A stretch of 64,000 nt of DNA from a bacterium (GTDB taxonomy: Bacteria > Sumerlaeota > Sumerlaeia > SLMS01 > JAHLLQ01). Position 1 is the first letter of the stretch; each line of letters begins with the position of its first letter. Positions 26,901-34,048 of this stretch are shown one piece after another. The position numbers were made by a program, and so were the translations under genes. The stretch is taken from NCBI GenBank assembly GCA_020444065.1, contig JAHLLQ010000006.1, forward strand, positions 62,001-126,000. The letters run 5' to 3'. Under the pieces are notes generated by a model. The model had not been told where the DNA came from, made no database searches, and saw only the letters and a list, made by a program, of their open reading frames with translations.

Positions 26901-29275
26901 GCGAACTCATTCAAGCCCCAAATCAGGGACGTGTCGGCGTTCTTGGCACGCAGCCCATCATGTCGCCGGGCAACACGGAGGAGATCTTCCTGGCCGATGA
27001 CCTTCAGACGGTGCGGGTCGCCCAGCAGGAATCCTTCACAGATCGAGCCCTGATTAGCGGCAGTACGGTCATCATTGACGACCTGATTCGCGAACCGGTT
27101 CCGATCTTCCATTCCGATACCCAGATTCTGAATATGGACTCGGACTACGAGACCATGCGGATTCTGTACACGTCCAATTCACCGACCGGCGCTCGCCGAC
27201 TCTACACCATTCACTCCGACGGATACGATGAAGTGGAGATTCCGACGACGGAATTCCCGACATTTGCTACGTTCTCGCAGTCGACGGATCGTATCTACTA
27301 CACAAATGGCTCACAGATTCGGGCTATCTATCGTGACGGGTCGGACGATACGTTCCTGTTCGACGATGTCGGCGCCGACTACCAGATTGGGCCGGACGAA
27401 TTTGCCGATCTCTCCGGATTCGGTCAACTGACCGTGGATTACTCGGATGGCGTCGTCGTCTTCACCGCGGTCGAAACTGTCCGCGATGGCGCGGGCAACA
27501 TCCTGACCAATGGAGACGGCTCTGATCGCGTTTCGATTAACCTCTATGCGGCTCCGACGATTTCGAACCCAGTCGGCGAAATGGCCCGCCAGCCGGTGAA
27601 ACTGGTCGAGTGGAGTACTTGGGAACGCAATCCGAAGTTCTCCTACAAAGAGAATCGTCTGGCATTCGCCTCGAATGCGAACTCGGTCGAGGATCCGACG
27701 GCGACTGGGATGTTCAAGATTTACATTCTTGAGAACATCGAGCACGTGATCTCTGGTGCCCAAGACCCCTACATCACGTCGTTGCTTCTGCCGCGGATGC
27801 CACTGTCGCCCGAAGAAGCCGCTACCTCCCTTGAGTACTATCTTGGTGGCGATGTGCCGCGCTGGTCTACAGACGGCGACTTAATCGGCTTCATTGGATT
27901 CCGACAAGAGCACGTCGATGCCGACCAGGTCGTGAATGGAATCGGCGAGGTCGCCTGGGTCCGTATCAACGCATGCTCGACCGGCGGCGAAGCCGTCCCG
28001 CCGGTGCCTCCGACGCCGACGCCGTATCCCACCCCGACCGTGAGCCCCACTCCCCCGCCGTCGCCGACTCCGGTGGACGACAATCTGATCTTCGAAATCG
28101 GCCACTACGATTTCGACTCGGTGGGAGACGGATGGCAGTTCATTTCCAGCGCGGACTTTGATGCGCCGCTCGCGGCCACGGAGAGCATGGACGGCGGATC
28201 CTATCTGCAGTTGACTGCCAACAACGACAGTACGAACACCTTCGGCTTCTACACTTCTCCCTCGAACGCATTGGGTCTCTTCCCATACGAAGCGAGCTTG
28301 AAGGCCGAGCCGGACTTCTACCTGTTCCGCGGCTATCTGCGCCGGACCACAGCCGATGCGACAATGGCACCGGGCCTGCGTCTGCGCGTCAATTCCCGCG
28401 ACTACCAGCACTACGCGACGATGGAATCCTACAGCGTCGGCGAAGGCTTTGCCGTCCCAAGCGCAGACTCGCTGACCCCGATGGATCTGCTGTTCCAGCC
28501 TCCGCGAAAGATGTTCGACCTGCCGTCCGAGTACCAGACTTACACGCTCGCCTTCGACCTGCTGAACTTCATGCCAGAGGACGATCCGAACGGTGGCTAT
28601 CGCCTCGAGCGCGTGGATCTGTACCGTATCACCTCGACCGATACATCGATTAATGTCCTGAGTTCTGTGGACACGAAGATGGCAGACTCGAATTCGTTCG
28701 CGACGGCCGAGGAAGCGGAGACTCAAATCCTCGGTATGTGGGAATCGGGTGCACTGCCCGAACGTCACGGCGTGCCCGAGATGACTTACGAGATCGTCCA
28801 GGCCGGACCGGACAGCTATCGTGGCCGCTTCATGGGTCGCGTCGTCGACAGCGAGAGGCCCAGCTTCGGATTCTGGTCGACGATCCCGCTGGCGCTATCT
28901 GCCAACGTGCCTGCCTCCGGAGGCCCCTACTTCCTGCGCATGCGCACCAGCGTGAACTGCTACGGCTCGAATGCCTCCTCGAACCCGGAGATTCGCTACC
29001 GCATCTCCTCGGCCCGGTTCAGCACGACCGTGACGCAGGGCATCGTTCCCTCCGGCTCGTACGAGTTGACCCCATCCGGCGGTCAATCGGCCCAGCACTA
29101 CACGTTCTTCCCGATCCCGGGGAGTGTCTCTGGAGACTTCCCGATCCTGATCGGCTGGGACGTGATGAACTTCGTCAATTGGCCGAATACAAACTCGGAC
29201 ACGATGTTCCTGGATTCGATCCAACTGGACGTCATCTCCTTCGCCAATTATCCGGCGGTGGACGAGACACCCTGA
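23939..29275 (+). CDS. large secreted subtilisin-like protease with propeller and C-terminal duplicated domains
   Basis: The ATG at 23939 (SD GAGGA) gives 1778 residues with a signal peptide (about 1-32). Residues 33-215 look like an inhibitor propeptide. The S8 catalytic domain has Asp289 (VVFDTGTDLNH), His350 (DGHGTSVAG), the oxyanion Asn449 (SSGND) and Ser538 (FSGTSASCPA). A long middle part is beta-rich. A TolB/PD40-type propeller fragment (about 1060-1180) has RILYTSNS and RIYYTNGSQIRAIYRDGSD. Then a Thr-Pro-rich linker (VPPTPTPYPTPT) precedes two related jelly-roll-like domains (about 1375-1560 and 1590-1775, sharing FGF(Y/W), PxFLxxR and (L/V)MNF or LLNF). Probably extracellular; substrate unknown. 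Ends at a strong terminator. Confidence 0.9.
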   Translation: MANWTRKAHWAEGLFILVALTILLPISAMAASTKDAPYFPGYKGEKIPLVKSDNFVALQYTSDTNRGDLYELAKIDSRALGVEPLMTLGFAKQIVMKGDRAAVEKALGTRSDLRERIVGVEPIFFFFGKEDPKMAATMTGRVMIHFEQPLSIDAREKFFAANGLTNTKRMLDDLYSAETSVSRAEIPAFSNRLAEENKSVSWVEPGIIMPVSLHSSNALAHPNDPFIDLQWHLTNNGDNTYKHRGKIDVDLDVPRTWNTMPWSETSVAGAHTVPNYGQRNPPLIVVVFDTGTDLNHEDWKINTDDPDNLLPGTSASDPVNQSVLDTRLGYDYVDQDPDPSAEFATPSDGHGTSVAGIIAAARNNGKGVSGIAPGVRIYTARIIAGDATSSNEQVAQSIIDVTDAQMSMGNHSWGFNPGLSSPTIDVALRYSWESGRFGLGMPHFCSSGNDGMELVSYPASSDYSISVGGVGDRGNRVSYSNYGEALDFVGPTLSLTGTGIVTTDLSGPPGFAGADSLDVADPFGNYTKDSYEWFSGTSASCPAITGVAALIMGVESSITVTDLVKVMSQTADRFGDARRFVGAGLSGNNGHRGLDGYDALGQLGYGMPNPYNALLKDYANTYSPAPLRLDYWLEAPKLPNFGDTIKELDIEPTFDEEEGVQLVDGSCHPANFPNLYDRIQCRKDADPYWICYGAEYGGDPETGRVRGVDTDEGFSPIEDFEYPMYVLATPYEFTEDQITNWELQDFVQDPYIPIGNLEFSDDAWEPEPPGFGAYLMSTRPSLELANTTIRFNPRGMYLPNYQYVVQNNDDEDSGGENEIDIHYAYERCLPVLIQVMVKHELGTQNASEEVGTILSENDVIEVFGDGNLLGRITGDSRTAEKPSLIPAVEKVTSNEGGGSGNEVLVASWGDIEPYRPQLPESQYYFNTYVFQMPYEYMDDESLQLEIRMTSGSSYLPVYDGDNRADAVRRDYRGFQLADIAVYQLTPKGELIQAPNQGRVGVLGTQPIMSPGNTEEIFLADDLQTVRVAQQESFTDRALISGSTVIIDDLIREPVPIFHSDTQILNMDSDYETMRILYTSNSPTGARRLYTIHSDGYDEVEIPTTEFPTFATFSQSTDRIYYTNGSQIRAIYRDGSDDTFLFDDVGADYQIGPDEFADLSGFGQLTVDYSDGVVVFTAVETVRDGAGNILTNGDGSDRVSINLYAAPTISNPVGEMARQPVKLVEWSTWERNPKFSYKENRLAFASNANSVEDPTATGMFKIYILENIEHVISGAQDPYITSLLLPRMPLSPEEAATSLEYYLGGDVPRWSTDGDLIGFIGFRQEHVDADQVVNGIGEVAWVRINACSTGGEAVPPVPPTPTPYPTPTVSPTPPPSPTPVDDNLIFEIGHYDFDSVGDGWQFISSADFDAPLAATESMDGGSYLQLTANNDSTNTFGFYTSPSNALGLFPYEASLKAEPDFYLFRGYLRRTTADATMAPGLRLRVNSRDYQHYATMESYSVGEGFAVPSADSLTPMDLLFQPPRKMFDLPSEYQTYTLAFDLLNFMPEDDPNGGYRLERVDLYRITSTDTSINVLSSVDTKMADSNSFATAEEAETQILGMWESGALPERHGVPEMTYEIVQAGPDSYRGRFMGRVVDSERPSFGFWSTIPLALSANVPASGGPYFLRMRTSVNCYGSNASSNPEIRYRISSARFSTTVTQGIVPSGSYELTPSGGQSAQHYTFFPIPGSVSGDFPILIGWDVMNFVNWPNTNSDTMFLDSIQLDVISFANYPAVDETP

Positions 29276-29301
29276 TCGCCCAAAAGAAGGTTGGCTCTCA
29301 C

Positions 29302-29337
29302 GCACCCCCGCGACTACAAACGCGGGGGTGCTTCATT
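29302..29337 (+). terminator. terminator of the subtilase gene
   Basis: A perfect 11-bp stem (GCACCCCCGCG at 29302-29312, complement at 29321-29331), 8-nt loop, followed by TTCATT, 26 bp after the subtilase stop. Confidence 0.85.
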
Positions 29338-29378
29338 GACGGGCACTCCGATTTTCAAGAGCTGTGGAGCGGAAGATC

Positions 29379-31196
29379 ATGACAACCGTGAGGTTCTCTC
29401 GTTGGTCCCTGATCCTGATGTTGGTCCTTCTGGCGTTCGCTCTGCCAGAGGCCATTCGTGCGCAGGATGCACCTGAAGAAACTGAAACCGTCGTCCAGGT
29501 ACCGGCGGAGCGATCTTCGCCCAGGGCGACGATCAAGACGTTCCTGACGATGTTCAACGATGCGGACGACACGGGGAACCAGCAGTCGCTGGACAAAGCC
29601 GTGGCGACTCTCGACCTCAGCGACATCCCAAAGGGAATCCGCAATGAGGTTGGCGAGGAACTGGCGAAGAAGCTGAAAGTCGGGGTTCTCGACAAGTCCG
29701 GCTTCATTGTCTATGAAGATTACTCGGATCAGCCAGATGCCGCCCCTCACACGATCCTGAAGGTTCCTGCCGGCGAGGTAACGATCGCCCCGGACAAGAA
29801 CGGCGATTGGAAATTCACAAAGGAGACGGTGGCCAGTATCGATCGGCTGGTCGAGCACTTCCGCGACCAGGATTTCGCTGAAGGCGTTCAGAGCACGGAG
29901 AATCTGACGCTGGACAGTTCGTGGATTCAGGACTTGATGCCAGACGTCTTGCGGAACTCAGAGTTCATTCTGAAGGGCTGGCAGTGGGTGGCGATGGCAG
30001 TCCTGGCCATGATCGGCCTCCTGATCGACCGTATCATCGTCTTCTTCCTGATGATGCTCGTGGCTCCTCGCCTGGAGCGCTATCGGATCGAGACCACTCA
30101 GCAGGGCCGCGCGAAGCTGGTCCGGCCACTTGGCCTCGTCGCGATGGCAGCCTTCTGGCGATTCAATCTGCCTTCCCTCGAGTTGCCACCCCAGATGTTG
30201 AACGCGGTCTACTCGATCATCGTTCTCATCATTGGCTGCTCGTTCATTCTGTTCCTGCTGCGGGTCGTCGACGTGATCGCAGGCCACATGAGTAACTGGG
30301 CCGATAAGACGGCGTCCAAGTTCGATGATCTTCTCGTCCCATTTGTTCGCAAATCGTCGAAGATCATTATCGTGATCATCGGCTCGTTGACGATTCTTGA
30401 GAGTCTCGATCTGCGCCCCACCAGCGTTATCGCTTCGCTCGGACTCGGTGGCCTGGCTATTGCCCTGGCGGCGAAAGACACCGTGCAGAATGTCTTTGGC
30501 TCGGTTACGATCATTGCCGATCGCCCGTTCCAGATCGGCGACTGGATTGTTGCCGGCGACACGGAAGGAACCGTCGAGTCGCTCGGTTTCCGCTCCACGC
30601 GCGTGCGCACGTTCTACAATTCCCTGGTGACAATCCCGAACGCGATACTAATGAATGCCACGGTCGACAACCTGGGCATGCGACGCTACCGACGCTACAA
30701 GACGGCGCTTGCAATCACCTACAATACGCCTCCCGAGCGCATCGAGGCGTTCTGCGAAGGCATTCGCGAGATCATCCGCGAGCACCCGTACACGCGGAAG
30801 GACTACTACCACGTCTACATGCACACGTTTGGGGCGCATTCGCTCGACATTCTTGTGTACATGTTCTTCGAGACGCCCGACTGGTCGACGGAGTTGCGCG
30901 AACGCCATCGCTTCAACATTCACGTAATGGAGTTGGCGGAGCGCCTTGGTGTTGAATTCGCATTCCCGACGCAAACGCTCTATCTGGAGCGCGGCGCCGG
31001 CGCGGCAAAGCCGAACGACGAGGCCTTCCTCTCGCGAGAGGAAGTCACCGGCCGTCTGGATCAGGGGCGAAACACCGCACGGGAGCTCGTCGGCAGCACG
31101 CTGCATAAGGGTGAGGTGCCTCCGCCCGTCGTCATCAACCCCCCGCGCGCAAACGAACCTGTCGAGAAGCAGGATCACTTCGATGGCGAGGAGTAG
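29379..31196 (+). CDS. small-conductance mechanosensitive channel (MscS family)
   Basis: A 605-residue membrane channel. The ATG at 29379 (SD GGAAG) gives a signal peptide (MTTVRFSRW, then about 20 hydrophobic residues, cut at IRAQ). An extracytoplasmic domain (about 30-185) with SPRATIKTFLTMFNDA recalls a segment common to MscS-like proteins of Planctomycetes and relatives. Spans follow at about 205-230, 265-295 and 330-375. The pore helix and vestibule entry are LGLGGLAIALAAKDT through FQIGDWI (353-390). The long extra periplasmic domain is absent from Escherichia coli MscS (286 residues). Protects against hypo-osmotic shock. The ABC-F gene starts 14 bp later. Confidence 0.92.
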   Translation: MTTVRFSRWSLILMLVLLAFALPEAIRAQDAPEETETVVQVPAERSSPRATIKTFLTMFNDADDTGNQQSLDKAVATLDLSDIPKGIRNEVGEELAKKLKVGVLDKSGFIVYEDYSDQPDAAPHTILKVPAGEVTIAPDKNGDWKFTKETVASIDRLVEHFRDQDFAEGVQSTENLTLDSSWIQDLMPDVLRNSEFILKGWQWVAMAVLAMIGLLIDRIIVFFLMMLVAPRLERYRIETTQQGRAKLVRPLGLVAMAAFWRFNLPSLELPPQMLNAVYSIIVLIIGCSFILFLLRVVDVIAGHMSNWADKTASKFDDLLVPFVRKSSKIIIVIIGSLTILESLDLRPTSVIASLGLGGLAIALAAKDTVQNVFGSVTIIADRPFQIGDWIVAGDTEGTVESLGFRSTRVRTFYNSLVTIPNAILMNATVDNLGMRRYRRYKTALAITYNTPPERIEAFCEGIREIIREHPYTRKDYYHVYMHTFGAHSLDILVYMFFETPDWSTELRERHRFNIHVMELAERLGVEFAFPTQTLYLERGAGAAKPNDEAFLSREEVTGRLDQGRNTARELVGSTLHKGEVPPPVVINPPRANEPVEKQDHFDGEE

Positions 31197-31210
31197 ACCG
31201 ATCGCAATCT

Positions 31211-33136
31211 ATGGCTGATACTCCGCCAATTCTGGCGTTGCTCGACATTCACAAGTCCTTTCTGTCGCGCCCCGTGCTCGATGGCATTCATGTTACCGTA
31301 CACGAGGGCGATCGCGTTGGCCTGCTCGGCGTGAACGGCTCCGGCAAATCGACACTCATGCGAATCATGGCCGGAGCGATCGAGGCGGATTCGGGCGAGG
31401 TTCGCTCGCGGCGCGGCCTGAAGGTCAGCTATCTCGATCAGTCGTTCACGCTCGACGAGTCGCAGACTGTCCGCAAATGGGTGGAGGGCGCTTTCGCAGA
31501 GCTGCACGAACTGGAAGCGGAACGCGATCACGTTCATCGCGAACTGGAGATACACCCTGACTCGGAACGCACACCGAAACTGCTGGAACGCCAGGCGGAA
31601 TTGACCCACGCGCTCGAAGCGCGCGGAGCGTACACGGCAAATGCCCGCCTCGAGGCGGCGATGAACCATCTCGATCTGCCACCGGGCGAGCGCGAGATTT
31701 CAACGCTGTCCGGTGGCGAGAAGCGTCGTGTCGCACTTTGCCGTGTGTTGCTTGAGCAACCTGATCTGCTTCTCCTTGATGAACCAACGAACCACCTCGA
31801 TGCACAAACCTTGGAGTGGCTGGAGGAGTTCCTTTCGGGTTATCCCGGCACCGTGGTGCTTGTCACACACGATCGCTACTTCCTGGATCGCGTTGCGACG
31901 CGGATGGTTGAAATTGCGCGTGGGCAAGTCAACGAGTACGCCGGCAACTACAGCGATTACCTGATTACGAAACAGCGCGAGGCAGAGTTGGCCGCGCGCA
32001 CAGAGGCCAATCGCCAAACGCACCTGCGCCGGGAGCTGGATTGGCTGTCGCGTCAGCCAAAAGCACGCACGACGAAATCGAAGGCGCGAGTTACCGCGAT
32101 CGAGCAGACCCTGGAGAACGGTCCACCACCGATCGATCGATTTACGGACTTTCAACTTCCCGATGCGCCTCGATTGGGCAAGACGGTCATGGAAGTCGAG
32201 CACATCTTCAAGACACTCGGCGATCGCGAGCTCATCGGGGGCTTCACGTTCACGATGGTGCCTGGAGATCGCATCGGGATCGTCGGTCGCAACGGCGCGG
32301 GGAAAACGACGCTGCTGCGCCTGATGCTCGGGCAGGACGAACCGGATCGCGGCAAGGTGAAGCGCGGCAAGAACGTGAAGATTGTCTACGCAGATCAGCA
32401 GCGCGCAGCGCTCGATCCGGAGGAAACGGTTCTCCAGACGGTGACAGGCGATGCGGATTGGTTGCGCGTCGGCGGCGAGCGCATCACCGTGCGTGCGTAC
32501 TTGCGCCGGTTTCTATTTGATGACGAGAAGGCTGCAATGCCGATCAAACGCCTCAGCGGGGGCGAGCGCAATCGCGTGCTGCTGGCGAAACTGCTTCGTG
32601 AGGGCGGCAACTTGATCGCGCTCGACGAGCCGACGAACGATCTCGATTTGCAAACGTTGCGCGCGCTGGAGGATGCACTCGTGGCCTTCGATGGCAGTTG
32701 CATTGTCGTCAGTCACGACCGCTACTTCCTGAATCGCGTCGCAACGCGCATCCTCTGGCTGGAGGGCGACGGCCAGGTGCACGAAGTCGTCGGCAATTAC
32801 GAGCACTTCCGCATCTACCGCAATAAGCTGGAGCAGAAGCGCGAGGCGGAACGAGGCGCCCGCGATCCGGAACCGGCCAAGGCCACTCGCCAGAAGCCCA
32901 AGACACCGCCGAAGAAGCTTACCTTCAACGAACGGCGCGAGTTTGAAGCGATGGAAGAGACGATCCTGGAAGCGGAAACGCGACTGGACGAAGTGCACGC
33001 CCTGCTGGAGGATCCGCAGACGTACATGGATCGTCCGAAGGACGAAGTGGCGGCTCTGGTCAGCGAGAAGAGCGACCTGGAGTCGCGCCTGAACAAACTG
33101 TACGAGCGTTGGGCGGAACTGAGTGAGCGCGCCTAG
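31211..33136 (+). CDS. uup: ABC-F family ATPase, Uup-like
   Basis: A 641-residue soluble twin-ATPase acting on ribosomes or DNA rather than transport. Domain 1: Walker A GVNGSGKS (40-47), signature LSGGEKRR (about 165) and Walker B LLLLDEPTNHLD. Domain 2: GRNGAGKT (about 361), signature LSGGERNR (about 447) and LIALDEPTNDLD. The C-terminal about 85 residues (from KKLTFNERREFEAME) form the coiled coil typical of Uup. There are no membrane spans. A second ABC-F protein, EttA, is encoded 11 kb on. The stop codon shares the palindrome CTAG with the convergent pfkB-like gene. Confidence 0.95.
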   Translation: MADTPPILALLDIHKSFLSRPVLDGIHVTVHEGDRVGLLGVNGSGKSTLMRIMAGAIEADSGEVRSRRGLKVSYLDQSFTLDESQTVRKWVEGAFAELHELEAERDHVHRELEIHPDSERTPKLLERQAELTHALEARGAYTANARLEAAMNHLDLPPGEREISTLSGGEKRRVALCRVLLEQPDLLLLDEPTNHLDAQTLEWLEEFLSGYPGTVVLVTHDRYFLDRVATRMVEIARGQVNEYAGNYSDYLITKQREAELAARTEANRQTHLRRELDWLSRQPKARTTKSKARVTAIEQTLENGPPPIDRFTDFQLPDAPRLGKTVMEVEHIFKTLGDRELIGGFTFTMVPGDRIGIVGRNGAGKTTLLRLMLGQDEPDRGKVKRGKNVKIVYADQQRAALDPEETVLQTVTGDADWLRVGGERITVRAYLRRFLFDDEKAAMPIKRLSGGERNRVLLAKLLREGGNLIALDEPTNDLDLQTLRALEDALVAFDGSCIVVSHDRYFLNRVATRILWLEGDGQVHEVVGNYEHFRIYRNKLEQKREAERGARDPEPAKATRQKPKTPPKKLTFNERREFEAMEETILEAETRLDEVHALLEDPQTYMDRPKDEVAALVSEKSDLESRLNKLYERWAELSERA

Positions 33137-34035
33137 ACTTGCCCTGAAGAAATCCTGTCGAGTTCATCCTTCTTCAAGAACCCTCTTGTCGCTCCGGGTT
33201 CGCCGATCATGTGACCTGCGAAGTACTGAGCCCGCGCCAGTGCATCGCGGGGCGTCAGTCCTGAAACAAAGCCCGAGAGGAATCCGCTGACCAACGAATC
33301 GCCCGCGCCGATCGTGCTGACGACTGGTCGTGTCGGCGTTGCCGGCAGAGTTGCGATTGTCTGCGATTCTCTCACGCCGAGCATCGCACCGTCTGCCCCA
33401 CACCCACAGATAGCGATCTGCACGCCGCGATTCCACATCGTCTGAATCGCAGACTCGGCATCCTGCTCGAGATTCTCGTCACTGAAGAAAACCACATCAG
33501 CGATCTCGATGAAACGTCGATTGTAGGCATCGTCAACGGATGGAATTGCCTGCACGTCTGTGGAGACGCGCTTCCCGCGTTCCTTGGCCCTGCGGCCGAG
33601 AGCGAGGGCCCACTCGATGTTCGTCGCATGCACGTGGTCGACGCGGTCGAGAAGCGCGTCGAAGTCATCGAGTGGGTAGGTCTGCGCAAGCGCATCCTTG
33701 AGATCTGAGAACGCAGCCGCACGCCCTTCCTCCCCCACCAGGATCACGCTGCGCGGCGAGTCGTCCATGGCTTGAACGATGCCACCGGTTGCGATCCCGT
33801 GGGACGCAATTTCCGGAATCAGCGATTGCCCCAACGCATCACGACCGAGAATTGCCGCCAATTCGACATCGATTTCGAGTGTCCGAAGCGCCAGGGCGAT
33901 ATTCCATCCCACGCCGGCGGGGTTGTCTGAGACGCCGTGCGGAATGAATCGGGACTTCGCGTACTCGATGGGGAACTGGCCGACCAGAACCGACGTTTCC
34001 AAGTTCACGTTTCCGGCAACGAGAATGCGTGGCAT
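33133..34035 (-). CDS. PfkB-family carbohydrate kinase
   Basis: A 300-residue ribokinase-fold sugar kinase. GVGWNIALALRTL near residue 42 corresponds to the substrate-site motif GGxxxN (here the second Gly is Val-Gly-Trp), and STIGAGDSLVSGFL contains the anion hole and catalytic Asp (GAGD near 242-245), with S replacing the usual DT. The N-terminal ILVAGNVNLE and FAGHMIGEPGA near the end also fit. Substrate not assignable. It starts 13 bp after the radical SAM gene on the same strand, so it is probably in one operon, and overlaps the convergent uup by 4 bp. Confidence 0.9.
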   Translation of the reverse strand: MPRILVAGNVNLETSVLVGQFPIEYAKSRFIPHGVSDNPAGVGWNIALALRTLEIDVELAAILGRDALGQSLIPEIASHGIATGGIVQAMDDSPRSVILVGEEGRAAAFSDLKDALAQTYPLDDFDALLDRVDHVHATNIEWALALGRRAKERGKRVSTDVQAIPSVDDAYNRRFIEIADVVFFSDENLEQDAESAIQTMWNRGVQIAICGCGADGAMLGVRESQTIATLPATPTRPVVSTIGAGDSLVSGFLSGFVSGLTPRDALARAQYFAGHMIGEPGATRGFLKKDELDRISSGQV

Positions 34036-34048
34036 GACTCCGACTCCC

